A stretch of DNA of 64,000 nt from Urophycis tenuis (lineage: Eukaryota; Chordata; Actinopteri; Gadiformes; Phycidae): the NCBI GenBank assembly GCA_036785325.1, contig JAXIVH010000014.1:1737018-1801017 (forward strand), read 5' to 3'. Made by a program: the position numbers and the translations under genes. The notes beneath the pieces are model-generated. The model was given only the letters and a program-made list of their open reading frames with translations, made no database searches and was not told the DNA's origin. Below are positions 10,491 to 22,489 of the stretch, in pieces (positions within the stretch are counted from its first letter, which is position 1; the number at the start of each line of letters is the position of its first letter).

Positions 10491-12720
10491 ACTCACATAC
10501 ACATATTCATATACAGTATATATCTACAATATGACTTACACACATATAGACTGCAGAAAAGCAGACTCTTATTGAAAAGCTTATAATCTATCTCTGTACC
10601 ATTTGGTTGAAGTGATACATATACCTTTTTCTCAATTTTCATGAATACCACTTTACGGACAGCTACTCTCACTGGGGTTGGGCAGACCAATTTAAGATGA
10701 TTCACTGTTTCTGATTTTAAAGACAGGAATGATATTAGATATGTTAATGATTGATGTTATCGCTCCAAAGCTTCCATTTCTCAACTCGACAGTATAGCTA
10801 TTATGTTTGTGCCCTTTTCCAGATTCCTCTGTTGTGAATATTTTCCCCCTCAAAACTGCACGATGGTAGTAATCACCAATTAGGTTTATATCCTGGGGCC
10901 CCCATATTGGAACTAACAAAGAGTGTACATCACCTATTTCCCTGTTTTGGACAACCCGACAAAACTATATCCTGCTTCCGACCTCAAAGGATAGCCATCT
11001 ATCCAATCATTGACAGTCTTATTTACTATATGGGTGATGTTGTCTGGACTGTTTGATTGTTGAAGTAAACTTGGCAAAGACTGAAGTAGGTTGAAGCGAA
11101 ACGCTATTTGACTTGGTATCGACTGTTCCATGGCATAACGAGTTAGCTTTTGATTATGTCCTTCAAACACAAAGGCTGAAGATGCGCATAGTGGCCCATG
11201 TAACTCCACAGAGCAAATAAGATGAGTTAATTGTAGGACATATGGCACATTTCATAAATTTCTGGGATCTGGTGAACAAGTTTTCTAATATAAGTTGAAG
11301 CACTGGCCAAATCTATTTCTGTCACTTTGTCTTTGAGAAGGAGAAATATTGTGTTAACTAACATTGACCAATGTTTTAAATATTTGTTTGGCAAAATTAT
11401 ATGTAGCACTGGTAGGCTGTAAAAAAGCAACCAGCTCCTGCATTCAGCGGCTTTCCATTTGTGTGCCACATGCACAGTGTGTGGCACATCAGAGGGTGGT
11501 GTAATGGGCAACAGTCTTTTATCAATTTTGTTTTTTGATGTACCAATATACGATGGTTCACTATGGTATCTAAAAACTGTTTTGTGACTCCAAGTAGCAC
11601 ACAGTGCATGTAATCAACTGTGAAGCTTTTGATCATATCAAAACCAGTAGGAGAATACAATAAGATTAAGGGTGACAGACTTGACCCCAAGGACATGGCT
11701 CACATCTTCATTAATTACCTTGGCCCCCACATTCAACAATATGCTTGTGACTTCTCATGTCAGCCTCAACATCTAGACCCTTGTATAACCCCTCCCTTTG
11801 GCCACAACCATTCCCTCATTCAGACAGTACCCACATGAGCCATTAGATTGATGGATACCTTTAATTGCACACTGCATCGCATGTATAAGAAATAGGGAAA
11901 CCCTTGGAAATTTGAGATGCCAGTTTGAGGATGGACCCATTTAATGCCATGTACATTGGTGTCGTTTATGTCGTGCACAAATTGGTGGAGATATGTTGAT
12001 ATATCTGGTTTCCCCCGCCCAAACCAAACACCAGCAAGCAGTACATTTTTAAATCGGACTTCAGCAGGCAGCTCATTAATCACACATCTAATCGGCTCCT
12101 GGTGGTGCATTATCGCTAAGACATTCTCTTTGGAGGATGTCCTTGATTTGATTTTCTATGTTGAGACTAATGAAGAAATCTCCCTCTTATTGTCCTTGTT
12201 TGTGTCATCACCAGTGTACACAAAGTGACGTTTCTTTTGGTAGATTAGCACCAATACATCAAAACAAATGGACTCTTATGTCATCTGATGGGTCTTGGAT
12301 TAACATTTTGAATATGTGTAGAGCGTGGCAAGATATTACTGGATGGTAAAAGAGCATGTAACAATTTTAGCAGATCTTCGATGGCTTTAGATGACAGTGT
12401 CTCAGGGCAAAGGCCAGAATGAAGACTATGCACTGTGCCAATGTTACCTCTGAGCCAGGGTGTAATGGTGAATTGGGCATATCAAGATTTGGGTTTGGGG
12501 ATCCAGTTTGAAAATGAATGTCTGTTTCGCCATCTGAATTGTATTGGGCTCTTTCTCCATCTTCATCAGCTGTGACATGGATGTTATTAGCCTCAGTGAA
12601 GTGGTTGGTTCGCCATTTACTGGTCTTTGGCACCTCACTTAAATAATCTGAATATAAGGTTGTTATATTGGTCCAAATTATAACTTTTTGTATAAAACTG
12701 ACATAAATACAGCAGGACAC
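10490..12720 (-). pseudogene. CACTA/EnSpm TNP2-like transposase, decayed (copy 1)
   Basis: Pieces read 3'-ward on the minus strand: an N-terminal stretch at 12720-12370 (LAQCIVFILAFALRH), a middle part at 12110-11820 (INELPAEVRFKNVLLAGVWFG), the conserved SFTVDYMHCVLLGVTKQFLD near 11630-11580, then KWKAAECRSWLLFYSLPVL to HMSYN near 11470-11230, HLICSVELHGPLCASSAFVF near 11220-11165 and a C-terminal SLQPNGTEIDYKLF near 10580. Several stops and frameshifts separate the pieces, so the gene is dead. The order and motifs match fish EnSpm transposases. A second, inverted copy lies at 45893-47345. Confidence 0.75.
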
Positions 12721-12779
12721 AGACCTACATAATTACCTGTTTTTGTCTCAAGCATGTTGTCAAAAACAGTCAGTGTCAT

Positions 12780-13145
12780 TGACCTTGCATCGACAAAATG
12801 TAACTGCATTGCTGCGAGCCATCAAAAAGCGTGTGTGTCTATAAAACACTTGCGTCATTCAGGCCCCAGACATTGGTGAAACAGCTGACATCATTGAGAG
12901 GCTCTACTTGTGGTCCAAGACCTCGGATTTTGTAGACACTCCACAACTCTCCCGAGCTCTGGAGAAGGTCAAGGGTTTGGGGAATTCCTCCCAATAAGTA
13001 CATGCAGGAAGATCCATGTTCGGCACCCACACTGAAAAAAAATATATAGTCCATCCCCAAAGTACCACAACTATCAAATGACAAAGAGTGTGCGTAAAAC
13101 ACCAAGCAGCACAAAAATGGGTGTAGCATTTAAAAGACAAGATTC
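12780..13145. other. Unassigned sequence between CACTA and LINE
   Basis: An open stretch on the minus strand (about 13037-12840) follows an acceptor-like AG, but I recognise no family and cannot tell it from chance. Confidence 0.3.
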
Positions 13146-13149
13146 TAAC

Positions 13150-14275
13150 AAGTGTTGTCTAACAACCCTCCGCTCCACGTTTGCTGACGACACGACCGTC
13201 ATCGGCCTGATCACCGACGGCAACAAGACGGCGTACAGAGAGGTCAGAGCCCTGACATCTTGGTGCCAGGACAACAACCTCCTTCTCAACATCAGTAAAA
13301 CCAAGGAACTGATTGTGGATTACAGGAAGAAACAGAGAGGTGGACACGCCCCCATCACCATCGACGGGACTCCTGTGGAGAGTCAGCAGCTTCAGGTTCC
13401 TCGGGGTTCACATCACTTAGGACCTGACATTGACTCATCACACCAACATCATCATTAAGACAGCTCGTCAGAGGCTCTTCTTCCTCCGCAGGCTGCGGAG
13501 GTTCAACATGGACTCCAGGATACTCTACAGGTGCACCATCGAGAGTATCCTGACCGGCTGCATCACGGCCTGGTATGGCAGCTGCACCGCCCCCAACCGT
13601 AAGACTCTACAGAGGGTGGTGAAAACTGCTCAGCACATCACCAGGACGGAGCTGCCATCCATGGAGGACCTCTACACCCAGCCGTGTAGGAAGAAGGCTT
13701 ACAGGATTCTAAAAGACCCCCATCACCCCAGCTGCTGACAACAAACTGTTCTGTCTGCTGCCGTCTGGCAGACGGTACCGCAGCATCCGGACCAGGACCA
13801 CCAGACTCAGGGACAGTTTCATCCCACAGGCTGTAAGACTGTTGAACCCCTGAGCTCTGTGAAGGTCACCACATCTGTTTAAAGGAACATATTTATTTTT
13901 ATATTACATTATTCATGCGCACAACCATATTTATTTATTTAGTTACAATAATTCTGTCATTATCTTTTCATTCATTTACCACATTTCTACCTTATATAAA
14001 AATATAATGAGCGCAATAATTCATATCTCTCCATAACTGCTGCTAATCCGAACTGCGCATGTATATATTACACTTTTGCACCTTTTAATGTTTATGTTAT
14101 TATCATGTTGTATTTTTATTGCACTAGTTTTTTCTTTTTTTGGTATTTTTGTTACTTATTTCTGACACTATTACATTTTGAGTTGTTTGGGGTGCCTGGG
14201 ATTTAAGATTTTCATTGCTAACATGTACGCTGTATCTGTTGAGCATATGACAAATAAAACGTTTCAACCTTTAAC
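13150..14275 (+). mobile_element. L2/CR1-type LINE, 5'-truncated 3' end
   Basis: The element enters within the reverse-transcriptase catalytic box (TFADDTTVIGL at about 13178) and continues through LTSWCQDNNLLLNISKTKEL, a region ending RRLRRFNMDSRILYRCTIES, and a tail ...RDSFIPQAVRLLNP near 13853. The frame shifts at about 13390-13430 and again near 13720, so it is dead. The 3' untranslated region runs to about 14275 and ends in CTTTAACG-like short repeats. FADD is the metal-binding box of reverse transcriptases. Confidence 0.8.
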
Positions 14276-14282
14276 GTTTAAC

Positions 14283-14690
14283 GCTTTAACATTTCTTTCT
14301 TCCTTTTTTTCCATGGATTCTCTGGGAATAAATTCTTACTTGAACAAGGCCAGGTGGCCAAGTCCATGTCTGTGTCCTCTTCAATTAATTTCACCTTGTC
14401 CGAAGGTATCAATTTGGCCGCCAGTTCCCCAAAGTTTTGACCAAGGTCACTTGCCTCCCCTTGCAGATGGAAGAATCACAGTTAGTTAGTTTCAGTGTTG
14501 CCTGATTTAGAGAACCTGACATGAATAGTTTTCATTGTTTACTAAATTGAAATATTCGTATAGCATTGAACTGGGCTCTAAATAAGTATGAAGAATGATG
14601 TTTCATTAGATCAAAGTAAAGCAAATGTAGACATTTAGAATAACAAGAATAACAATTTCATTATATTGTCCATAATGATAAAGATGCACT
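14283..14690. other. No gene recognised
   Basis: A/T-rich spacer between the LINE and the AP-2-like block. Confidence 0.3.
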
Positions 14691-14905
14691 TGAACTCATG
14701 TTGATTGCTTCTATGTACTGTACCCTCAATAAGTCTGCTACACAGTGACATGGGCGTGGTGACTGGCCTCGGCTTCCCTCCTACGCTCCCTAGCTCTTTT
14801 TCAAGTTTTTTTTTTTTGTCACATCTTAGGAGGGCCACTGACATTCCCTCCGGTGGCCCCAATCTCCTCCTCAGCTCCTCAGTTGTGACAGAGTATCTTA
14901 TCAGA
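14690..14905 (-). pseudogene. Fragment resembling the AP-2 transcription factor DNA-binding region
   Basis: Translated on the minus strand the block reads RYSVTTEELRRRLGPPEG, MSVALL, a lysine run, LEKELGSVGG and SLCSRLIEG. This follows the order of conserved positions in the AP-2 C-terminal domain (K/RY-VT-E--RRL-PPE, then LL, a basic helix, then SL---L-EG). The usual cysteine after PPE and the GGVLRRAKSK stretch are missing, so it is at best a diverged or decayed relative. Possible upstream exons lie at 15165-15041 and 15415-15335. It may be a captured or repeat-borne copy. Similarity judged by eye. Confidence 0.35.
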
Positions 14906-15040
14906 GATTGACAACATCATACTAATTTTTTTCATTACTGCTCATTTGGTGTGTAGGTGAATATACACATCACATAAGTTAGCCACAAATGTTGAAACAG
15001 TGACGTTATTGAAACATTTCTTATAATATGTAGCCTACCT

Positions 15041-15415
15041 CTTTTTGCGATGCCCAAAAGAAAGAGGCAGAATAGAGGCCTCAACCTCTATGAATAAGGT
15101 TGGAGCTGGGGCGGCCGGGGTCAGAGATGAGGCTGGCCTTTTTATTCCTTTTTTCATGTCAATTCCTAAAAAAGATTTTAAGTTACCATTAGAAGGCTCC
15201 AACTCAGTAATGCTACAGATACAAAATGAAATCATCATTAACCTTATGACCAGCCTGGAAGGCACTAATTTCTACCAACACTCTTAAAGGAAGCTAAGAG
15301 AATACTGAAAAAATATGCAATACGAGACACAGACACCTTGATGACCAGAGGTGGGGCGGGTGCAGGGGGAGCTGGTGTTGGAGGTGGGGTGGGTTTTTCC
15401 TGCGCCGCGTCATTT
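15041..15415 (-). pseudogene. Two possible exons with duplicated acceptor region
   Basis: Minus-strand segments at 15415-15335 and 15165-15041 both start after CTTTTTTAG/CCTTTTTAG with GAATTGA(C/A)ATGA, so one may be a duplicate of the other. The downstream one ends at a donor-like AAAAAGAG/GTAGGC. Both are proline- and lysine-rich. They could belong to the gene of the AP-2-like block. Low support. Confidence 0.25.
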
Positions 15416-15419
15416 CAAT

Positions 15420-17380
15420 TCCTAAAAAGGAGAATACAGCTAAGGCAATAATTAAAATGTATGCAATGTGAAATCTGTATAGGCCTAATTATCAGCCTGC
15501 AAGGCACAAGCTTCTACAATCAGCCTTGGAGGCTGCCAAGGTAATAATACAATATGACATTATCATTAGCCTAATAATCAACATGCAAGGCACTAATCTC
15601 TGAAATCAGCCTTAACGGTAGATGACTGAATAATGATCATTAACATTACAGCCTGTCTGCAAGGAATCCCTGCAATCAGCCTGTCATACTGATGCATTTG
15701 TATCAACAAACCAACTAGCTAGCTTACATTGGCAGTAACGTTAGCTCAACTAACCAGTTTGTTTACAAAAATTGGTGTACAGGCTTGGTTAGCTATAATT
15801 GCAATCCAACAGCTTAATATCTTAACGTATTTGCAAAAAGCAGTTTGGAGTGTTGAACCAGTTCATGTACGTTGCCGCTTGCTGAATCCCTCGTCCACTT
15901 TGCCGCTCGATAGCGATCGAATTGATACCGCGTGAGCTGATTGGTTGTACTGCTGCAGCTCGCAATCTGATTGGTTGAGGGCGGCGCTTGTGCAGCCTCC
16001 CAGGCTGAGCAGCCGACGGCTGAAGGCAGATTCACCCTGGTGCTTTGTCCCCCTTCAGAATGTTCGTTCTTGCTTTCTTATTCTTTTTTTTATTTAACGG
16101 GCCAGCGCGCCACTATGGAAGATATTAACCAAGTTAAAGCTAGTATAATCATTGGGTTGTCCGTGCAAAGCATGAACTAAGTGTGGAAAGAAACAAAGGC
16201 GCACTCATAGATATCTCCCTTGGTTCAACCCAAGGTTCATCCTCTGGTTCACCCCATGTTATCTCTAAGGTATCCGCTTGAATGCTTAGAAGTGGTCAGA
16301 ACAGACATGGGGAGGATGGGCTGACTATATGATATGTGATGATGGGTTCCAGCAGTAAAGGGAGGAAGGGCCATTTCTGTATGGTATGGAATGTTTAAGG
16401 TGATGACATCATGTTTGGAAAACAGGACAGCTGTCCTGTTTTGTGTTGCTTCGCTGCAAGCGATAATCATTCAAACTGCGGCCTCCCAGAACTCTTACTT
16501 AACTACTGCTCAACTACTGCTGTAGCACAGCCCATTTACCGACATCGTTGATCACGGAGACTTATTTGACAGCGGGTGATCACCTGTCAATTCACCATCA
16601 GTCTCTTCTCTCTCTTTCCTGTTGCTAGCCAGCTATCCATCTTCAGTTTTAAACATCAGTTGCTGATGCCGCCGTAACCAGAGACCGGCTCCTTTCTGGC
16701 CCTGATTGGCTAATACTCGCTGCAGTCGTGGGTTTGATTGGTTAGCATGACTGTTTGAAGTTTGTTTAATCTGATTCAGCCGCTGTGTGCTGCGCACCGC
16801 ATACACTGTCTCAAACGACCTGTCCTGAGATTTGATCGCAGCGTCCGCTCACGTCCAAATTAATAAATGCCGAAGTTTGCATGGAAATGATCCTACGCGG
16901 AAAATATAAAGTTTGAGCACAGTGAAGCCTACTGTAGTCAAACTGATCTTTATAATAATAAATAAAATCCACTTTGAATTATGGAATGGATTACTAATTT
17001 ATTGTCAATAAATATTTTAGTTTGGACTGTTTTTCTCTCTGTCCGCAAGAAAACCCATACGTCCGTCACTCAGACGTCCATTGGTGTCTGAGTGATTATT
17101 CATCATTAATTATTCTTATATTATATTTATCCAATGAGTGTCTAGTTTGGCTGCAGTGGAACAGCCCACTCCATGCTTCCCATGGACGCTGAGCTTCTGC
17201 ACTGTTATGAACTGGGACGCTGCGGGATGAGAAGACAGTCGTGTCTGTGACCTGTGATAAGAAGCTGATTCTGAACTAAAGGTGATCGCGTCCTAGCGCA
17301 TATTTAGTCAATGAAATGTTAACACAACAGTATTTGACCACTTTTTTTTGGACATTTTTTGGGGGGAAGCTGAGCTTCCC
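15420..17380. other. No gene recognised; degenerate short repeats
   Basis: Between 15480 and 15690 a motif like AATCAGCCTGCAAGGCAC recurs four or five times with drift, an old local tandem expansion. From 15700 to 17380 I see no supported gene or named repeat, apart from short ORFs that look like chance. Confidence 0.4.
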
Positions 17381-17679
17381 TTGCAGTCTTAGAGCAATCG
17401 CCACACATTCATTCTGTTTCTGCCTTCTGTCAGAATGTGCTTCGTAGCAGTGAAACCGCTTTCACTCTCGGCTGTGGACACTGGAAGCGGAGACAACGGT
17501 GAGAACTCCGGTTGGTTTTCAAAATAAAACTGCTGTCTGCAGCTCAACGCCTCTGACTCGTCAGATCCAGTCAGAGGCTGGATCAAAACCACAGCACAAC
17601 CAGAATGCACACGGAGTCCCGGACCCTTTGTATTTTGGCTGTTAATACGATGTAATGCTGATAATACTTTGGGGGGAGG

Positions 17680-17812
17680 GGGGGTAAATTTTGTCCCCAC
17701 CGAGGATGAAAATAATTCAGCAGCACCACACAAAAATACTTGGAATGATTTTTGGAAATTATTTGGCGGCCCACTTGCAATACCTTCGCGGCCCACAGGT
17801 TGGGAATCACTG
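17680..17812 (-). mobile_element. hAT-type transposon end fragment
   Basis: The right edge, read on the minus strand, begins CAGTGATTCCCAACCTGTGG, the terminal repeat of Charlie-like hAT elements, followed by GCCGCGAAGG. The opposite end was not found, so this is a fragment of unknown length. Confidence 0.5.
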
Positions 17813-17829
17813 CTATACAGAATTGTTTT

Positions 17830-18220
17830 AGTCGTCAAATGTTAATTATATTCCCATCCAACTACCTGCTTGAAAAAGAGCTGAAGTCTGAATAAGCTAC
17901 AGGGTAAATTATCAACCTTGTTTACACAACATACCAGTTGTTCCACTGGACTCGACCAGCGTGTTCCCATGGCCATCACAGAGAACCATATCTGTTTCAC
18001 TCCTCAGCTCAGCTGGTGTGTTGCTGGCTGAACTCCACAGTAAGAGACGCGCCATCTATCAAGAGGCTGCCTCTCTCCACCCTTCCAAGTAATATGTTCC
18101 TTTCAATGCAAAGACAGAAAGGAGACAGAGACACATATTTGACAATGATTAGCACTTTTTGCATGTTGATCATTAAAGGGTTTTTATCAGCATTTCTTGT
18201 GCATTTCCTGTAGGTGAACA
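17830..18220. other. No gene recognised
   Basis: Spacer between the hAT end and the solo LTR. Confidence 0.3.
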
Positions 18221-18225
18221 ATAAC

Positions 18226-18934
18226 TGTTACAAATCCAATCGCCACATGAATGAATGAGCAACATAATTGAGTCACGGCTTCAGGTTTTGTGGGAAAAGC
18301 ATGATTTTTTTATTGTTCAATTGCCTATGCTTTTGGGTTTAAATTAGCACAGGCAGACTTTTTCCTGTAAGACAATAAGGACAAATTGCAAACAAAAATA
18401 GGAAAAGGAAAACGAGTAAAGAAAACCTTGATCTTATTTACTAAAAGGTGGAGTAACTAAACTGCCTCCCGTTTCAAGGGGCACAGGTCGCTCCTAAGAA
18501 AAGTAAAAGGCGAGGGTTCCGCTCTTACTACGCTACACTCCCTGAGCCTACAACTGAAAACGTGAGGCAGTTCACAACTGCCCAATGACAAGGAAATACT
18601 ATAATTAAGGGAAAAGAAAACAAAGTGCTTACGGCTTGTCCCGATAACCAAAGTATTAGTTCATTTAACTAGAAGAAAAATAAATGACCCTTAGAATAAA
18701 CTAAGATCAAAGAAAGAAATGAACGAATAGCCAGTCAGTCTGTCGCCAGCGAGGACAACGCGAGAGTGAGAGAGCACCATTTGGTAACTGGGCCGGCTTT
18801 TAAACTCGTGAGCCGGCCCCCAATCACACCGTCACTCCTGGGCTAGCGGTGCAACTCCGCCCAGTCGCCACCTACAGGCAGGAACAGAGAAGAGCCAAGA
18901 AAACAAAGAACAGCAGACCTCTGCACACGTAACG
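18226..18934. mobile_element. Solo LTR candidate, 709 bp
   Basis: The block starts TGTTACAAATCC and ends CACACGTAACG, with the 5-bp direct repeat ATAAC immediately on both sides (18221-18225 and 18935-18939). The near-palindromic TGTTAC/GTAAC termini and 5-bp duplication fit an LTR retrotransposon. A TTTAAA box lies near 18800. No internal gene remains, so it would be a solo LTR. The last base is G, where CA is normal; this lowers the confidence. Confidence 0.55.
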
Positions 18935-18939
18935 ATAAC

Positions 18940-19650
18940 AAAAAAAGATTCTTTGGTTTCATACCTGGTGAAAAGTTTGGCAGGTTGAGGGGTGGTGAGC
19001 CCGGCATGTCCAGTGGATGCGGCCGGCCTTGCCATAAAGGTGAAGGCTGGCTGTCTTGCAGGAGGAGCTGAAACAATAATCATTTGTTTTTTATGAGATT
19101 ACGTCAATCTATTTTTGATCATCAAGCACGTTTTTACAAATAAAATAAAATTATCTTATTCCAGCTTCTTAAGTGAATATGGTGTCTTTATTCCTCTAAG
19201 ACAGTAAGTTGGATATATTAAAACAAGTGAGAATATGATTTTGACCTAGAGAAACTCTTAGTAACATTTCTCACAATTTTAAGAAATACAGAACCAATTA
19301 AAGATAATAACAGTCAAATTAATCAATGACAATCATTAGCTTTGGCCCTACCAGGAATAAGTTGGGAAGTGGACCGTTCTTCATCCCTACAGACCTCACA
19401 ATGATGTAAAACATTCGACGTCATCTGTAGCTTGTGGGGCTGGGCAGCAAGACATCGCTGCGGCCATTTACTAGGTAAATGCTGGATGGGATCAGCTGAA
19501 GGTATAAGGAAGAGAAAGTTAAATGTTTGATACACTGTCATGCACGCACAGAGTCCCACTTCCACAGTTGTTTTCTTCTCCAGAAAACACCTCAGGGTCC
19601 CACCAGCTCCTAATGGTGTAGGTGCCATATGAGTAATCAAGTATTTCATG
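18940..19650 (-). pseudogene. Two weak exon-like blocks of an unrecognised gene
   Basis: Minus-strand open blocks at about 19080-18966 (proline-rich, ending at ACCAG/GTATGA) and 19497-19385 (starting after CCTTCAG) have good splice-like borders. I do not recognise them. Their strand is that of the AP-2-like block at 14.7 kb, so they may be parts of one decayed gene interrupted by the solo LTR. Confidence 0.25.
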
Positions 19651-19730
19651 GTGCAGATATTTCATATCTCTTGTACTTATAGGGGGGGCCCTGAGTTACT
19701 CTTATGATTTTCCCTTTGTTTATGCTCATG

Positions 19731-19776
19731 AATAAATAAAACGCCACACAATTGGTTGTGTGGCGTTTTATTTATT
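19731..19776. repeat. Perfect 21-bp inverted repeat (hairpin)
   Basis: Arms 19731-19751 and 19756-19776 are perfectly complementary with a 4-nt TTGG loop. The core is ACGCCACACAA/TTGTGTGGCGT, flanked by AATAAATAAA and its complement. It could be a tiny MITE remnant, or a bidirectional polyadenylation-like structure, since both strands read AATAAA. Confidence 0.9.
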
Positions 19777-20140
19777 TACTTAAAATGTAAAGACTCTTTA
19801 GTTATAATTTGTTTACACTCAAAATAGATCAGAGAAAATTACATAAATCAATTGGGTATAGTGAGAATGTTATAACAACAAATAAAATTAGATTTGCAAT
19901 TCCCAGGAATTACACAGTGCATGCAAAGCAAAAGTTTTAAAAGGTTTTAAGAGTGCAATTGTACTGCACTTACAAATTTACAATAGAAAAAAAGACTAGT
20001 ATAAAGAGGAGTTGTTTAGACAGTCAGGCATTTGCCTTAATGCAGACTGTACGAATGTAGAAGAAATACATTAAGAAAAGAAAAGGGAGCATTGAAGACA
20101 GTGAATGGCTGTCAAGGAAGAAATATTGAATATAAAACTA
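19777..20140. other. No gene recognised
   Basis: A/T-rich spacer. Confidence 0.3.
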
Positions 20141-20155
20141 ATAAATACATAATAG

Positions 20156-20440
20156 GAGTTTGCATGTTCTCCCCGTGCTTGCGTGGGTTCTCTCCGGGGA
20201 CTCCGGCTTCCTCCCACAGACCAAAAACATGCAGGTTGGGGATTAGGTTAATTGGTGTCTCTAAATTGACCATAGGTGTGTATGTGAGTGTGAATGGTTG
20301 TTCGTCTATATATGTTAGCCCTGTGATAGGCTGGTGACCTGTCCAGGGTGTACCCCGCCTCTCGCCCGTTGCAGCTGGGATTGGCTCCAGCCCCCCCGCG
20401 ACCCTCGTAGAGGATAAGCGGTTTGATAATGGATGGATGG
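20156..20440 (+). mobile_element. 5'-truncated retroposon with (GGAT)n tail and 15-bp TSD
   Basis: The insert is flanked by the exact direct repeat ATAAATACATAATAG (20141-20155 and 20441-20455). It begins within a sequence widely dispersed in fish genomes (GTTTGCATGTTCTCCCCGTG) and ends in ATGGATGGATGG. Truncation at the 5' end, the simple tail and a long target duplication fit LINE-mediated retroposition. The family name is not asserted. Confidence 0.85.
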
Positions 20441-20650
20441 ATAAATACATAATAGTGAAAAACTAATGATGTTGGCTTTTAGATGGAATGAATAAGAATA
20501 TTAAAAGTAGGTGACTTTTATTTTGAAACAGTTCTAGGAAGCGGATACAGTTGGCAGGAGACGTTGATGAGGAGTCAACTGACAGTTGGAATGGCTCAAC
20601 AGTTAAATACTTGAACAGTTGAAATAGTTAAATTATTTAATAGTGATATA

Positions 20651-21518
20651 TATACAGTACAGACCAAAAGTTTAGACACACCTTCTCATTCAGTTTTCTT
20701 TATTTTCTAAATTGTAGATTCACACTGAAGGCATCAAAACTATGAATTAACACATGTGGAATTATATACTTAACAAAAAAGTGTGAAACAACTGAAAATA
20801 TGTCTTATATTCTAGGTTCTTCAAAGTAGCCACCTTTTGCTTTGATTACTGCTTCGCACTCTTGATGAGCTTCAAGAGGTAGTCACCTGAAATGGTCTTC
20901 CAACAGTCTTGAAGGAGTTCCCAGAGATGCTTAGCACTTGTTGGCCCTTTTGCCTTCACTCTGCGGTCCAGCTCACCCCAAACCATCTCAATTGGGTTCA
21001 GATCCGGTGACTGTGGAGGCCAGGTCATCTGGCGCAGCACCCCATCACTCTCCTTCTTGGTCAAATAGCCCTTACACAGCCTGGAGGTGTGCTTGGGGTC
21101 ATTGTCCTGTTGAAAAATAAATGATGGTCCAACTAAACGCAAACCGGATGGAATAGCATGCCGCTGCAAGATGCTGTGGTAGCCATGCTGGTTCAGTATG
21201 CCTTCAATTTTGAATAAATCCCCAACAGTGTCACCAGCAAAGCACCCCGACACCATCACACCTCCTCCTCCATGCTTCACGGTGGGAGCCAGGCATGTAG
21301 AGTCCATCCGTTCACCTTTTCTGCGTCGCACAAAGACACGGTGGTTGGAACCAAAGATCTCAAATTTGGACTCTTCAGACCAAAGCACAGATTTCCACTG
21401 GTCTAATGTCCATTCCTTGTGTTCTTTAGCCCAAACAAGTCTCTTCTGCTTGTTGCCTGTCCTTAGCAGTGGTTTCTTAGCAGCTAGTCTACCATGAAGG
21501 CCTGATTCAGTCTCCTCT
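20651..21518 (-). mobile_element. Tc1-like transposon, C-terminal half
   Basis: The outer terminal repeat starts at 20656 (CAGTACAGACCAAAAGTTTA) next to TATATATA. The other end is cut at about 21518, where an IS630-like element begins. The missing part contains the transposase N-terminus. Confidence 0.85.
20846..21388 (-). pseudogene. Tc1 transposase, C-terminal fragment
   Basis: About 180 residues on the minus strand: the catalytic region includes SFIFQQDNDPKHTSRLCKGY and WPPQSPDLNPIEMVWGELDR, the second aspartate and the glutamate-side signature of Tc1/mariner DDE nucleases. The upstream helix-turn-helix domain is missing. Near 20850 a small deletion removes the usual C-terminal motif and ends the frame at KSAKQ; the downstream VATLKN-like end is in place. 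The copy is inactive. Confidence 0.85.
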
Positions 21519-22091
21519 TAGTTTTTTTTTCTATTGCTTAAACACATTTCACGATACTGCCCTCACTTTTCACAAAACTCTAAGCACAAAACACCTTTCT
21601 AAAGCTACGTACATACAACCTCATATGCTCATATGCTCAAAAGTAAACTTGACACCACAATACCGCTCAAGGCCAGCAAAAATGTAAACACTACTGAGCA
21701 TCATTAACCACATCACCAAAAAATTGAAAACACAATTTTCAGAGTGTGAGACTGTTCTTTTTACAGTTTCACAACTGCCAGGATGCATTTGAGCAACCCT
21801 TATTTATTCTCAAATATGTATTGGGCATTTACTATAGATTTGTGCATTTCATAGGAATAATGAGTAATGCAGAAAATGCAGTAATATCACAACTCAATGC
21901 AGAAATGAGTACTGTAAACTCCATGGAGGATCCATTACACACAATAGATACAGTACAGTAACAATTGAAAACACAATGTTCAGGGTGCGATTTCTTTTAT
22001 TACAGTACATTGTACATGTAAATTGACACAGTATGTTGTATGTTGACACTGAAATCATTGGGCGGCATCACGTCGTCGGGCTGGGTCGGGC
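21519..22091 (-). mobile_element. IS630-like DDE transposon, 3' portion left of the P insertion
   Basis: The segment holds the 3' untranslated end of the element and, at about 22050-22091, the last codons of its transposase (minus strand, WPDPA then RRRDAA when read across the P insertion). The matching remainder lies at 40403-40937. GGTCGGGC at 22084-22091 is the left copy of an 8-bp duplication whose right copy is 40403-40410. Confidence 0.75.
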
Positions 22092-22476
22092 CAGAGCTAT
22101 AGAGAGAACAGAGTTACGACACGCTCTGATGTCGCCGCCAGGGCTGTCACGTGGTTCATGTAAGCCGCAATAGTTCCAAACAGACCGCTAACTGTCATAG
22201 CGGTCATCGTTTTGTATGGGACAGAGTGAGCTATTGCATGGTAAATATCAAAATAAAAGAACACACACGTTTTTTAACCGTTTTTGCACTGTTGCATGTA
22301 TGTTAGTGTCAATCATGCTTTTGAGCTGTGGGGTTTACGATTGAAAGTACTGCATTGATTACTTATAAATAATAATAATAATAATACATTTTTGGAGGGA
22401 AAATTCGTGTTAGCTTGGCTAGGTTACTTACGTGAGTGATGCTAACTTTACAAGGTTGGTTCTGTATTTGCACTCC
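22092..22476 (+). repeat. P-element left end, duplicate copy
   Basis: Nearly identical to 33366-33725, differing by a few substitutions and small indels in simple-sequence stretches. Similarity stops sharply after TGTATTTGCACT in both. Confidence 0.9.
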
Positions 22477-22489
22477 CTTACAAAAATGT

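Noticed and set aside
16249..17838. Several 70-150 residue open frames on the minus strand
   Set aside because: No homology, no splice context and odd composition. They look like chance frames in repeat-derived DNA.
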